From NCBI RefSeq assembly GCF_003591485.1, contig NZ_QZCF01000003.1:186001-250000 (forward strand): 64,000 nucleotides of DNA, in the 5' to 3' direction. Below, piece by piece: positions 35,199-45,017 of this stretch (position 1 is its first letter; each line of letters opens with the position of its first letter). Source of the DNA: Paenibacillus sp. 1011MAR3C5 (GTDB lineage: Bacteria; Bacillota; Bacilli; Paenibacillales; Paenibacillaceae). The notes below the pieces were generated by a model that was not told the DNA's origin, made no database searches, and was given only the letters and a program-made list of their open reading frames with translations. A program made the translations under genes and the position numbers.

Positions 35199-36581
35199 AT
35201 GATGAAGGGACTTAAGTTACTGCTGGTTCTCGCGCTTGGCTTCACGCTTGTACTCGCCGGTTGCTCTGGTAATGGAAGCAAGAACGATCCGAAGCCAAGC
35301 AACGGGGAAAGCACCAATAACGGCAACAAAGAATCACCCGGACCGGATAAGGTGGAGCCCTTCACCGTATCGCTCCGTCACATCCAGATCGGCGACGCAC
35401 AGAAATTCCGCAAGGCGTTGCTTGACGATGTCGTCAAGAAAACCGAGGAAGAAATTCCCGGTCTGAAATTCGAGCTGGATGCTGTCGAAGACCAGGTTAA
35501 CCGCTACACTAAGCTGCCGGCAGAAATGGCGGCAGGCAATCCGCCCGTTATATTCGACTTGTTCGGCGGCATGGGAGACGCTCAGAAGTACGCAATGGCT
35601 GGACGCCTGCTGGAGCTGACGCCGATTCTCGATGAGCTGGGCATCAAAGACAAGTTTCTGAACCTTGGCCAATTTATGGTGGGGGACAAAATATACGGCC
35701 TCCCAATCGGCGGCAATAACGAAGGTATTTTCTATAATAAGAAGCTGTTCGCAGAGCATGGCATTGCGGCACCAACGACGCTAGAGGAGCTGGAGGCAGC
35801 AGCAGCCAAGCTGAAGGAAGCGGGCGTTACCCCGTTTGCGATGGGCTCGCAGGCGGCATGGGTACCTAACATGCTTGTGAATACGTTGATTGGCCGTTAT
35901 GCGGGCCATGATCTTGTGGAGCGCATTTCAGACGGCTCCCTAAAGTTCAACTCGCCAGAGATTGTAGCCGCTTACTCGAAATATGATGAATGGGTTAAAG
36001 CGGGGTACTTCACGAAAGGCGAGCTGGGCCTCAGCTATGACCAGATGCTGAACGAATTCCTCAACAGCAAAGCAGGCATGCTGTTCGATGGCAGCTGGCG
36101 CTCGTCCGCATTCAGGAATGAAGAGCTGACCAAGAATATTACGCCGGATGACGTGGGCTATGTTCCATTCCCGGCTGTTCCTGGAGGCAAAGGCGATCAG
36201 ACGTATGTGAACGGGAATTACGGCAATGGCTACGGCTTCTCAGCAACTCTGGATGACAATGAGCTGAAGGCGGTCAAGGCGTTTATCAAAAACCTGTACA
36301 ATGACGACATGCAGCTTCGGGGATTGCTGGAAGACGGCGTGTTGCCGGCAATGAAGCTTTCATCCGAAGTGATGAGCACGGTAGAAGATCCGGTCGTGAA
36401 GCAGGTGCTGGACGTAGCAGCAGCCTCTGGCGGCGCCTTCTCCCACTTTGAGATTAGTATCCCGTCGAAGGTGTATACCGAGACAGAGACTCAGCTCCAG
36501 GCTATTATTGCAGGCCAAGCAACGGCCCAGCAGGCGGGTGATGCTATTCAGAAAATACTTGACGCGGAGGCCGGCAAGTAA
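35199..36581 (+). CDS. Sugar ABC transporter substrate-binding lipoprotein
   Basis: 460 residues: signal and lipobox LAGC (Cys22), a Ser/Asn/Lys spacer, then a family-1 sugar-binding fold: PPVIFDLFGGMGDAQKYAM, KIYGLPIGGNNEGIFYNKKL, GVTPFAMGSQAAWVPNML and KAGMLFDGSWRSSAF. GGGAGG lies 8 bases upstream. It delivers a sugar or oligosaccharide to the two permeases that follow; the ATPase is probably a shared MsmX-type protein encoded elsewhere. A hairpin between it and the permease gene would raise its level over theirs. Confidence 0.9.
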   Translation: MMKGLKLLLVLALGFTLVLAGCSGNGSKNDPKPSNGESTNNGNKESPGPDKVEPFTVSLRHIQIGDAQKFRKALLDDVVKKTEEEIPGLKFELDAVEDQVNRYTKLPAEMAAGNPPVIFDLFGGMGDAQKYAMAGRLLELTPILDELGIKDKFLNLGQFMVGDKIYGLPIGGNNEGIFYNKKLFAEHGIAAPTTLEELEAAAAKLKEAGVTPFAMGSQAAWVPNMLVNTLIGRYAGHDLVERISDGSLKFNSPEIVAAYSKYDEWVKAGYFTKGELGLSYDQMLNEFLNSKAGMLFDGSWRSSAFRNEELTKNITPDDVGYVPFPAVPGGKGDQTYVNGNYGNGYGFSATLDDNELKAVKAFIKNLYNDDMQLRGLLEDGVLPAMKLSSEVMSTVEDPVVKQVLDVAAASGGAFSHFEISIPSKVYTETETQLQAIIAGQATAQQAGDAIQKILDAEAGK

Positions 36582-36600
36582 GGGCGCACATGAACCGAAA

Positions 36601-36640
36601 GAAGGCGCAGCCCGCTCCCTGTGGGCTGCGTCTTCTTCCT
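36601..36640 (+). terminator. Intercistronic hairpin/attenuator
   Basis: GAAGGCGCAGCCC pairs with GGGCTGCGTCTTC around a 9-base loop, followed by TTCCT. It sits between the binding protein and permease genes and probably lowers downstream expression. Confidence 0.6.
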
Positions 36641-36710
36641 GCGCATTGTGGAATTCCTCTTGCAACCGGTACAAACGGCTATACCTTGTAGGAAGGAGAG
36701 AGGATCGAAG

Positions 36711-37592
36711 ATGAGAAGCGCCTTGAAAAATCCGTATATCTATGCCTTATTCGTCATTCCGACGATCGGCATGTACTTCCTCTTCACGATTTATCCTATG
36801 CTTTCATCAGCTTATTACGCGTTTACGGATTGGGATGGCCTGAACGCGCCGAAGTATATCGGATTTCATAATTTCACTACAGCTCTGCAAGATCCTTATT
36901 TCCAAAATTCAATCGTCAACAATATGTATTTCATCTTTTTCTCCGTATTCGTACAGGTTCCCATCATTATTTTCTTCGCCATTCTGATCGGAAGCGTGAA
37001 ACGGCTGCAAGGGTTTTACAAAACAACGGTGTTTGTGCCTGCGATTCTATCGACAGCTGTCATCGGCATTCTATGGCAATTCATTTATAACCCGGAGGCC
37101 GGCATTGTGAACAAGTTTCTAGGCTTGTTCGGCATCGATACGATCTATTGGCTGGCGGATATGCGATTCGCACTATGGGCCATTCTCATTACGAATGCCT
37201 GGCAGTGGATGGGCTTCTATATCGTGTTGGTATTAGCCGCCATATTGGCTATTCCCCGAGAATTGAATGAGGCGGCAGAGATCGATGGAGCCGGAGGTTT
37301 CCAGAGGGCGATTCGCATCACCGTTCCGCTCATCAAGCCCATTATTTCCGTTATTGTCATGCTGTCAATCGCAGGGGCGATGAGAGTAGTAGATATTGTG
37401 CTTGTCATGACAAAAGGAGGACCTGTAAGCTCGACCGAGGTTATGGCTTCTTACATGGTCAACCGAGCAATTCGCTATGGCGAATACGGCTACGGCACCT
37501 CTCTTGCGCTGCTGATTTTTGTGATCGCGCTTATATTAACCGCCCTGTATCAACTGACCTTTGGCCGCACGAAGGAAGAGGTGACTTACTGA
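36711..37592 (+). CDS. Sugar ABC permease (MalF-like)
   Basis: 293 residues from ATG 36711 (GGAAGGAG upstream). Six helices and the EAA-loop motif ELNEAAEIDGAGGFQRAIRI (~185-205) that contacts the ATPase. FLFTIYPMLSSAYYAFTDWDG near the start is typical of MalF/LacF-type permeases. It overlaps the next gene at TGATG. Confidence 0.9.
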   Translation: MRSALKNPYIYALFVIPTIGMYFLFTIYPMLSSAYYAFTDWDGLNAPKYIGFHNFTTALQDPYFQNSIVNNMYFIFFSVFVQVPIIIFFAILIGSVKRLQGFYKTTVFVPAILSTAVIGILWQFIYNPEAGIVNKFLGLFGIDTIYWLADMRFALWAILITNAWQWMGFYIVLVLAAILAIPRELNEAAEIDGAGGFQRAIRITVPLIKPIISVIVMLSIAGAMRVVDIVLVMTKGGPVSSTEVMASYMVNRAIRYGEYGYGTSLALLIFVIALILTALYQLTFGRTKEEVTY

Positions 37593-38425
37593 TGCTGCTC
37601 GCTAAGGCAAGAAGAACGCTGCCGCATATCATCCTCATGATCTATGTTGCGGCTGTGCTGGTCCCATTTGTCTTTGTGGTCTTCTCTTCCCTTAAGGACA
37701 ACAACATCGATATTGCGGAGAATCCATTCGGCTTCCCGACAGAACTGGTATTCCAAAACTATATAGATGCATGGGTATCGGCAAAAATCAGCACGTACTT
37801 CTTCAATAGCGCGTATCTGTCGCTGACTTCGGGCGCAGCGGGCGTCATCCTATCGGCTGCGACGGCGTTTGCCCTGACCCGCATGAAGCTGGTTCGTACG
37901 AGTAAACTGATCTATCAGGCTGTATTGATTGGCATGCTTATACCGAGCAATGTATTGTTTATTGCGCAATATATTCTGGTATCCGATCTGGGGCTGCTTA
38001 ATACGCACTGGTCGTTGTTCTTGCCCTACACAGCAGGAGCGCTTCCAATCAGCGTACTGCTGATCGCCGCATTCATGAAAGCGATACCGGGCGAGCTGGA
38101 GGAAGCGGCCATTATGGATGGGCTCGGGTCGATCGGTTTATTTTTCCGAATCATTATGCCCGTCACGATTCCGGCGCTCGTTACCGTATTTATTGTGAAT
38201 TTTCTCGGCGTATGGAACGAATACCTATTGTCCAACTTTTTTATCAGCAAGGACGCGCTTCGTACATTGCCTACGGGCATGGTTGGCTTCCGGGACGCGT
38301 ATCAGACGAATTATGCCTATATATGCGCGGGCATCGTGTTCAGCGTATTGCCTGTCCTTATTCTGTATGCATTCCTGCAAGACAAGATTATTGAAGGCAT
38401 CACAGCCGGAAGCGTGAAGGGCTAG
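37592..38425 (+). CDS. Sugar ABC permease (MalG-like)
   Basis: 277 residues, starting 1 base inside the stop of the MalF-like gene (TGATG). Typical MalG start (PHIILMIYVAAVLVPFVFVV) and EAA loop ELEEAAIMDGLGSIGLFFRI (~168-188). AGGTGA upstream. Together they form the channel for the preceding binding protein. Followed 27 bases later by the sensor kinase gene, so likely one operon. Confidence 0.9.
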   Translation: MLLAKARRTLPHIILMIYVAAVLVPFVFVVFSSLKDNNIDIAENPFGFPTELVFQNYIDAWVSAKISTYFFNSAYLSLTSGAAGVILSAATAFALTRMKLVRTSKLIYQAVLIGMLIPSNVLFIAQYILVSDLGLLNTHWSLFLPYTAGALPISVLLIAAFMKAIPGELEEAAIMDGLGSIGLFFRIIMPVTIPALVTVFIVNFLGVWNEYLLSNFFISKDALRTLPTGMVGFRDAYQTNYAYICAGIVFSVLPVLILYAFLQDKIIEGITAGSVKG

Positions 38426-38451
38426 GGGCCAGGGCGGGAGGAGAGAGAGAG

Positions 38452-40293
38452 ATGTCGCTTCGCTTCAAGCTGTTCGCCGCGTTTCTTGCTTTGATTATCC
38501 TGCCGTTATTTCTGCTTGGCATAGCGGCATATTACTTTATATCGCAGGCGGTGGAGAAAAATTACGCACAGCAGGCGGAGCTGACGCTGCGGGCGCTCAG
38601 GCAGAACGTCGAGTTCGTATTCAGCGAAATGAACAAAGTGACAGATAGTACGATTGCGAGCATAGCGCTGCAAGAGATGCTGAATCAGAAGGGGTACGAC
38701 ATGGAGCATTTATCCCAGATTCATATGCTGGAGCTGAATGAGATTCAGCAAAACTTCCGCAGTCTGCTTATTAACCATCCGTCCGTTAGCTTCGCGCTCA
38801 TGTATCCGCTGGAGGACAACCGTGTAATTCCGATTTATTCCAAGGACTACTTCGAAGCATTGCCATTCTCCAAGCTCAAGGAGCATCCGATCTATGCGGA
38901 AGTGCGCCGCCGTGACGGACAGCCATTATGGGTGGGGCCGTATGAGTATCCGGAGCTGACGAGCTCAGACCCCATCTTTACCCAAATACGCGTGGTCAAG
39001 GATCTGGAGACGCTGGAGGACAAGGGGATTCTACTTGTTCAGACCAAAAACTCTGCCCTTGATGCGGTATTCCGGTATTTTCGCTTCAATCAGGAACGGT
39101 ACAGCACCCGATTTTTCATAGTGAACAAGGACGGCAAAATTTTGTATGACAGCTCTCAGGAAATGAATGGAGGGGCGATTGCGGACTACACCGACAATGG
39201 GTTCCAGGTTAATCCGTCATTCCTTAGCGCAAGGCAGTCGTTTCAATCCGAGGATAGCGTCGTGTCCAGCGTCAGCCTGCACAAGGAGAACTGGCATCTG
39301 GTGTCCGTCGCCTCCTGGAGCTCGTTATCGAGTCAAATCGACCGCTATGCCAGATGGGTAGCGGCCTTGCTCACTATTACCGTGCTGCTCGCCATGTTCT
39401 TTCTGTTATTCTCGGTCAATCGGATTGCGAAGACGATCATTCGGGTCGTACGATTCATGCGGAGAGTGGAAGAGGGGGAGCTTGGCATACGGATGGCGGT
39501 ACAGGGAAGAGATGAGCTGGGGCTGCTTGCTAGCGGATTGAATAGCTTGATTGCGCGCATCCAGCATTTGCTGGAGAGAATCAGACAGGAGCAAGAGCAG
39601 AAGAATCGTGCGGAGATGCGTGTCTTGCAGACACAGATCAAGCCGCACTTCATCTTTAATACGCTTGAATCCATCAATGTGCTTGCGGTTCAGAATGAAG
39701 GCAAGAAAGTAAGCCAAATGGTGCTAAGACTGGCGAGCATATTGCGGATCAGCTTCAAGGGGCAGGAAGAGATTACGCTGCGCCAGGAAGTCGAGCATTT
39801 GATCAGTTATTTGGAAATTCAGAAGTTCCGCTTTGCCGACAGCTTTGATTATTCGATTGACATACCCGAGAGCTTGCTGGCTTGTACGCTGCAGAAGCTG
39901 ACGCTTCAGCCGCTCGTCGAGAACTGCATCCAGCATGGATTCGACGGATTGGAACGGAGGGGAAGCATTATGATTCGCGCTAGCTCCGACGACGATCGAG
40001 TACGGATAACGGTGGAGGATAACGGCATCGGGATAGACGGCGATATGCTGGCCCGATTTCAATATATGGCGTCGGATGAATACAACGTCATTCCAATCCA
40101 AGGCGGTATAGAGCATAACCCGGAGCGCAGGGGACTGGGCATTCGCAGTGTCGCGGATCGGATTCGCATTCAGTACGGCCCGACCTACGGACTTCTCATA
40201 TGCTCAATGCCGGGGTTCGGGACGAAGGTGCAGTGCATCCTACCAAAGATGGGACCGGGTGATATCCATGAAATTAAAGGCCATGCTGGTTGA
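38452..40293 (+). CDS. YesM-type sensor histidine kinase
   Basis: 613 residues: helix 1 (~5-27), a long extracytoplasmic domain (~28-295, Cache-like), helix 2 (~298-320), HAMP (~320-372), then the YesM-family kinase core with phospho-His motif QIKPHFIFNTLESIN (~394-408), LTLQPLVENCIQHGF (N box) and DNGIGID and GLGIRSV ATP-binding loops. GGAGG precedes ATG 38452. It overlaps the next gene by 26 bases. Such pairs sense extracellular saccharides and control the neighbouring ABC transporter. Confidence 0.9.
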   Translation: MSLRFKLFAAFLALIILPLFLLGIAAYYFISQAVEKNYAQQAELTLRALRQNVEFVFSEMNKVTDSTIASIALQEMLNQKGYDMEHLSQIHMLELNEIQQNFRSLLINHPSVSFALMYPLEDNRVIPIYSKDYFEALPFSKLKEHPIYAEVRRRDGQPLWVGPYEYPELTSSDPIFTQIRVVKDLETLEDKGILLVQTKNSALDAVFRYFRFNQERYSTRFFIVNKDGKILYDSSQEMNGGAIADYTDNGFQVNPSFLSARQSFQSEDSVVSSVSLHKENWHLVSVASWSSLSSQIDRYARWVAALLTITVLLAMFFLLFSVNRIAKTIIRVVRFMRRVEEGELGIRMAVQGRDELGLLASGLNSLIARIQHLLERIRQEQEQKNRAEMRVLQTQIKPHFIFNTLESINVLAVQNEGKKVSQMVLRLASILRISFKGQEEITLRQEVEHLISYLEIQKFRFADSFDYSIDIPESLLACTLQKLTLQPLVENCIQHGFDGLERRGSIMIRASSDDDRVRITVEDNGIGIDGDMLARFQYMASDEYNVIPIQGGIEHNPERRGLGIRSVADRIRIQYGPTYGLLICSMPGFGTKVQCILPKMGPGDIHEIKGHAG

Positions 40294-41872
40294 TGATGAA
40301 TTGCCGATCTTGCATAACCTGAAGGCTGTTCTGCCATGGGAGGACATGGGAGTTGAGGTCGCAGCGCTTGCGCGCAATGGCAAGGAGGCGCTGGAGCACT
40401 TCCGGGAGCTGAAGCCGGATCTGGTGCTATGCGATATCCGGATGCCGGTCATGGACGGCATGGCGTTCTTGACGGAAGCGCGCAAGGATGATGCGGAATG
40501 CGACTTTCTCATGTTGACGGGCTATCAGGAATTCGAATATGCAAGGGAAGCGCTGCAAAGAGGGGTTCGCGACTACATTCTAAAACCGATCGATTATGAG
40601 CAGCTGGAACAATCCGTGCGTCAAGTGTGCGGGCAAATTCGCACCCGAAAGCTGGATCGCATGCAAGAGGTAGAGCGGTGGGGGCGCATGGCAAGCATGG
40701 CCTATGAGAAGCAGCTCTACCATGCGCTGCTGGGCTTCCATACAGACAGTGACTGTATCTGGCTGCCGGAGCATGGAGTGGCGCTTGATCGTCTCTGGTA
40801 CTCGCTCTATCTTGCCGATATCGATCAATATGCCCAGCTTTCCTTGCAATGGTCGGATCAAGAGAGAAGAAGCCAAAATGCCGAGATTACAGAGACGCTG
40901 CAGCATCTGGTTGCGGCTGACGGAAGCTCTTTTGCGGTCATGCAGCTGCGTGAAGGGGAATGGTGCATCGTCGAACAGCGAGCAAGAAGCGTGAATTGGC
41001 GAACCCGCGCAGACCATGCGAGCGAGCGGTTGCAGCACTTGCGGGAAGGCATGAAGGAACGCATGAAGCTGCCTATTAGCTTCGTCGCTTATCCTGAAGG
41101 AGTCAGGATTACCGAAATGGAGTCTGCGTACAAGAAGCTGCAGCGTATGCTTCTGCAGTCGGCTGGCAACTGGAAGCTATCCGGTGCCAGGGGCAAAGCT
41201 GCTGATAACGAGCTGCGTGAAGACCCGTCATTATGGCGCGCGGTGGATGTTATCGTCTCACGTATGAGAAAGCTGGATCAGAGTGCAATGAGCCAAGCGT
41301 TGATCGATTTGAAGCATTGTGTCATCAAGAAGCAGGAACAAGAAAGGTACTGCGCGGAGAAGGTTCTCCACTACTTGCTGCTTCATCTGCTCCGCGAATT
41401 GAGAGAGATGAATATGATCGCGCCACAGGAGGAAGAGAAGATATGGAGAAAGCTGCAGCATAGCATTAGCGTAAAGAATGTGATGGAGATGATCATCGAA
41501 CTGGTGGATGACGCCATGGATAAGGCCTATAGCAAAAAAACAGGCGAGATGCTAATGTTGTCTGCAAAGGATTATATCCATAGGCGGTTATCGGGCGATC
41601 TGGGGGTTGAGGAGCTTGCCAATTATCTGGGCATAAGCGTCAGTTATTTCAGCCTGTTGTTCAAGTCGCACTTTGGCGAGACGTTCGTGGAGCATGTCAC
41701 CCGGCTGCGCATGGAGATGGCCCAGTCGCTGCTGCTGACCACGGACAAAACCGTAACGGAAATCGGTTCGGTGTCGGGCTATTCGGAACGCAGATATTTC
41801 ACGAAAGTATTTCAGAAGTTTGCCGGCATGACGCCGTCCGAATACCGCGAGTATCATCAAGCGGAGAGATAG
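40268..41872 (+). CDS. YesN-type response regulator, AraC family
   Basis: 534 residues from ATG 40268, inside the end of the kinase gene. Receiver domain (~1-120): acidic pair DDE at 9-11, phospho-Asp D56 in VLCDIRMPVMDG, Lys in ILKPID. A ~270-residue middle region typical of YesN, then the AraC DNA-binding domain (~435-534) with GVEELANYLGISVSYFSLLF and TVTEIGSVSGYSERRYFTKV. It probably regulates the sugar transporter operon in which it lies. A terminator follows. Confidence 0.9.
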   Translation: MKLKAMLVDDELPILHNLKAVLPWEDMGVEVAALARNGKEALEHFRELKPDLVLCDIRMPVMDGMAFLTEARKDDAECDFLMLTGYQEFEYAREALQRGVRDYILKPIDYEQLEQSVRQVCGQIRTRKLDRMQEVERWGRMASMAYEKQLYHALLGFHTDSDCIWLPEHGVALDRLWYSLYLADIDQYAQLSLQWSDQERRSQNAEITETLQHLVAADGSSFAVMQLREGEWCIVEQRARSVNWRTRADHASERLQHLREGMKERMKLPISFVAYPEGVRITEMESAYKKLQRMLLQSAGNWKLSGARGKAADNELREDPSLWRAVDVIVSRMRKLDQSAMSQALIDLKHCVIKKQEQERYCAEKVLHYLLLHLLRELREMNMIAPQEEEKIWRKLQHSISVKNVMEMIIELVDDAMDKAYSKKTGEMLMLSAKDYIHRRLSGDLGVEELANYLGISVSYFSLLFKSHFGETFVEHVTRLRMEMAQSLLLTTDKTVTEIGSVSGYSERRYFTKVFQKFAGMTPSEYREYHQAER

Positions 41873-41883
41873 CAGGGAATGGC

Positions 41884-41917
41884 TCCTTGGCGCATAGTTT
41901 GCGCCAAGGCTTTTTTG
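41884..41917 (+). terminator. Terminator of the sugar transporter-YesMN operon
   Basis: CCTTGGCGCA and TGCGCCAAGG form a perfect stem followed by CTTTTTT. Confidence 0.85.
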
Positions 41918-41984
41918 CGTTTATCTCCATATGCTGATGGTCATAATGGGAGGAGATGATCTACAGGAGAAGGTAGCGTAGCCT

Positions 41985-43562
41985 ATGCAGCAGAAGAAAG
42001 CGGCCCGTAATAGGACCCATCAGCAAGGAGACCTGTTTTGGGAAGAATTCGAGTCGGTGCCGATCGATCCGAAGGTCTTAGCCAACATGAACAGGATCAT
42101 GCAGGACCTGGGCGACAGTGATGATGTCGTGATTCGGGACCTTCGGCAAGAGAAGTCGGATGCGATTGCGGCTGCGGTCGTCTATATAGACGGTCTGTCA
42201 GACTCCGCTGTTATTAATAGCTTTATTTCCAATTTGCTGTCCCGTTCCGTTCAGGATGCTGGATATGAGGAAGAAGCCCGCCGAAGAAAGGAAGCTCATG
42301 AGACAGATTTGGCAAGCATTGCCGAGGAGCTGTTGTTCGGCATGGGTTCTATACGTACGGTCAGCCAATTGGCCGACCTGTACCGCAATCTGCTCTCGGG
42401 AGAAGCCATTATTCTAATAGACGGGGCAGCCTATGCCTATCGGGCGGATATTCGTCATTGGAAGGGCCGCGACGTTACCGAATCGACGAATCAGACCTCC
42501 GTCAGAGGCCCGCGTGAGAGTTTTACAGAAACGCTTCGAGTCAATACCTCCTTAATCCGGCGCAAAATAAAAGATCCTCGGCTTTGGCTGGAGACGATAG
42601 CCATCGGACGTATGACCAAGACAGATGTGACGTTAATATATATGAACGGCATCGCCAAGCCATCGGTCATTGAAGAGGCGCGAAAGCGGCTGCGGGCAAT
42701 AGATATCGATAGCGTGCTGGACAGCGGGTATCTTGAGGAGCTCATTGAGGATGGGAAATATTCGTTGTTCCCGACAGTCTTCAACTCCGAGCTTCCTGAT
42801 AATGTGGCTTCCCAGCTGCTGGAGGGCAAAGTGGCGATTGTGGTCGACGGTACTCCGAATGTGCTGCTCGTCCCGACGCAGCTTGTTTCGTTTTTCCAAT
42901 CGACGGAGGATTATTATCAGCGGTCAGTCTATGCGAGTCTGCTGCGCATATTGAGATTTATAAGTGTATTCATCTCCTTGCTTCTGCCGTCGCTATACAT
43001 TGCGATTACGACCTTTCATCGGGAGATGCTTCCGGCCTCCTTGCTATTCAGCCTTGCTGCTCAGCGCGAAGGCGTTCCGTTCCCGGCGTTTGTCGAGGCG
43101 CTTGTCATGGAGCTCACCTTCGAGATCCTGCGCGAAGCAGGGCTGCGCATGCCCCGGGCAATCGGCCAGGCGGTCTCTGTCGTCGGGACGCTCGTGATCG
43201 GACAAGCGGCGGTGGAGGCGGGCATTGTCTCTGCTGCCATGGTTATCGTCGTATCGGTAACAGCGATATCTACCTTTACGCTGCCGGCTTACAGCATGTC
43301 GATCCCGGTGCGTATTCTCCGCTTTGCATTTATGGGAGTAGCAGCGAGCTTTGGCTTGTTCGGCGTCATTATGGGATTGTTTGTGCTGCTGCTTCACTTG
43401 TGCGCTCTTCGTTCCTTCGGAGAACCGTTTATGTCTCCATTCTCGCCTTTTAGGGCAGTTGAATTGGAGGATACGCTTGTCCGTTTGCCGAGATGGCTAA
43501 TGTTCAAGCGTCCCGGAACTTCAGAAGGGACTGGCAGCACGCGGATACGGAGGCGTTGGTAA
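41985..43562 (+). CDS. Spore germinant receptor A subunit (GerA/GerKA family), operon 1
   Basis: 525 residues. Large soluble N-terminal domain (~1-290, DSDDVVIRDLRQEKSDAIAA, TSVRGPRESFTETLRVNTSL, GMTKTDVTLIYMNGIA-like) and about five helices (~300-480) with LLPSLYIAITTFHREMLP, and EGVPFPAFVEALVMELTFEI, hallmarks of the family. It forms the inner-membrane germinant receptor of the spore with the B and C subunits. GGAGAAGG precedes the start. The C-terminal tail (FMSPFSPFRAVELEDTLVRL) is typical. Confidence 0.9.
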   Translation: MQQKKAARNRTHQQGDLFWEEFESVPIDPKVLANMNRIMQDLGDSDDVVIRDLRQEKSDAIAAAVVYIDGLSDSAVINSFISNLLSRSVQDAGYEEEARRRKEAHETDLASIAEELLFGMGSIRTVSQLADLYRNLLSGEAIILIDGAAYAYRADIRHWKGRDVTESTNQTSVRGPRESFTETLRVNTSLIRRKIKDPRLWLETIAIGRMTKTDVTLIYMNGIAKPSVIEEARKRLRAIDIDSVLDSGYLEELIEDGKYSLFPTVFNSELPDNVASQLLEGKVAIVVDGTPNVLLVPTQLVSFFQSTEDYYQRSVYASLLRILRFISVFISLLLPSLYIAITTFHREMLPASLLFSLAAQREGVPFPAFVEALVMELTFEILREAGLRMPRAIGQAVSVVGTLVIGQAAVEAGIVSAAMVIVVSVTAISTFTLPAYSMSIPVRILRFAFMGVAASFGLFGVIMGLFVLLLHLCALRSFGEPFMSPFSPFRAVELEDTLVRLPRWLMFKRPGTSEGTGSTRIRRRW

Positions 43563-43574
43563 GGAGGAGCAAGC

Positions 43575-44756
43575 ATGTGGACCAGAGTAATCATTATCGT
43601 GCTTTGCCTGGCCATGCTTACTGGCTGTTGGAGCAGGCGTGAGCTTAATGAGATATTAATTGTGCTTGGGGTAGGCATTGACTGGGAGGACGGGGAATAC
43701 CTCGTATCCTTCCAGGTCGTGAGTCCAAGCGAAATATCGGCGCAGAAGAAAACGGGAGATCGCCCGCCGGGATCGCTATTTCAAGTAAGAGGCAAGACGG
43801 TATTCGAGGCGGCCAGAGCGATTACGGCAGAGGCGCCGCGGAAGATGTATTTTGGCCATCTGCAGCTTTACGTCGTAAGCGAGGCGCTTGCCAAAAAGGG
43901 GATACATGATTTTATTGACAATATTCTACGAGATAATGAGCTGCGAATGGACTTTAATCTGATTGTTGCCAGGGGAACAAGAGCGGAGAATGTGCTGAAA
44001 CTGTATACCCCTATCGAGAAATTGCCTACGTACAGCATGCTTCAATCGCTGCGCAACTCCGAGAAGCTATGGGCGCCTACGGTATCCATTACGATGGATG
44101 AGGTGCTTAACCGCTTGTCTGGCGACGGCTATGAGCTTGCGTTGACAGGAATCCAACTATTCGGTGATCCGACAGCTGGCGACTCTCCACGTAATGTGAA
44201 ATCATTCCTTCCCCCAAGACGATACCGATATAAAGGCATTGCCGTGTTCAAGGATGATCGTCTAATCGGGTGGTTGAATGAAAAAGAGAGCAAGGGCTAC
44301 ACGGATATTACGGATAATTTGAGGAGCTCCACCATCGAGCTCGCCTGCAGCTCACGTCACTATATAGGTATCGAAATCGCGTCCTCAGAAACCAGAATGA
44401 AGACCGCTTTGGTGGACGGCATGCCTGTAGTTACGATTGAGTTAAGATCGGAGGCTGCGGTCGTCAATATGCCTTGCAAGCATATCGACCTGACAGACCC
44501 GGCTGCGATAAGCAAGCTGGAAGAGGATTCGGCATTATCCATCAAGTCCAATGCTATGGCGGCGGTCAAGCGGGCAAAGGATTTGAAATCGGATGTGTTT
44601 GGTTTCGGCAACCAATTAGGCAAGGATCATCCCGCTTACTGGAAGCGTGTAAGGGATGACTGGAACGAGAAGTATTTCCCTGAAGCGGAGATTCAGTACG
44701 ACATTAAGGTGTTTATTCGCAAGACAGGCACGACAGGCAATACGACACTCAAGTAA
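43575..44756 (+). CDS. Germinant receptor C subunit (Ger(x)C lipoprotein), operon 1
   Basis: 393 residues with a lipobox (LTGC at ~17) after a short signal, then the Ger(x)C pattern: WSRRELNEILIVLGVGIDW, FQVVSPSEI, RGKTVFEAARAITAEAPRKM, FGHLQLYVVSEALAKKG, and the tail PFGFGN-like VFGFGNQLGKDHPAYWKR. It overlaps nothing but follows the A gene by 12 bases with GGAGG. It is lipid-anchored to the spore inner membrane and binds the A and B subunits. Confidence 0.9.
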   Translation: MWTRVIIIVLCLAMLTGCWSRRELNEILIVLGVGIDWEDGEYLVSFQVVSPSEISAQKKTGDRPPGSLFQVRGKTVFEAARAITAEAPRKMYFGHLQLYVVSEALAKKGIHDFIDNILRDNELRMDFNLIVARGTRAENVLKLYTPIEKLPTYSMLQSLRNSEKLWAPTVSITMDEVLNRLSGDGYELALTGIQLFGDPTAGDSPRNVKSFLPPRRYRYKGIAVFKDDRLIGWLNEKESKGYTDITDNLRSSTIELACSSRHYIGIEIASSETRMKTALVDGMPVVTIELRSEAAVVNMPCKHIDLTDPAAISKLEEDSALSIKSNAMAAVKRAKDLKSDVFGFGNQLGKDHPAYWKRVRDDWNEKYFPEAEIQYDIKVFIRKTGTTGNTTLK

Positions 44757-44776
44757 GCATAGGGAAGGAGAGTCCG

Positions 44777-44986
44777 ATGAGTTCATTAATTGGCGTAATC
44801 GCGCTAGCGGCTGCTGCTGTATGGCTGGAAGTCCCCCGACTCCTTCACAGGGAGCAGAAGCGTGAGCTTGCTATATTTTTCATATTTTTGGCCATTGGAG
44901 TCGCACTCTACAGCGCGCTTGTTATGGAAGTCAGCCTCCCTAATCCGTTCGTCCTGGTCAAAATGATGTTCGGTTGGGCGGTGTGA
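44777..44986 (+). CDS. Small two-helix membrane protein (receptor D-type subunit)
   Basis: 69 residues with two hydrophobic segments (~3-20 and ~34-52) separated by a basic loop (LLHREQKRELA). GGAAGGAG precedes the ATG. Small two-helix 'D' proteins are known within some Bacillus and Clostridium germinant receptor operons and modulate receptor function. Here it lies between the C and B genes. Confidence 0.7.
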   Translation: MSSLIGVIALAAAAVWLEVPRLLHREQKRELAIFFIFLAIGVALYSALVMEVSLPNPFVLVKMMFGWAV

Positions 44987-45017
44987 TCGTTTATACCACC
45001 TTAAAGGGGGGGATAGC

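Noticed and set aside
41917..41984. SigG-type promoter before the first germinant receptor operon
   Set aside because: Expected for such operons, but the -35/-10 candidates near CATAATG are too poor to support.
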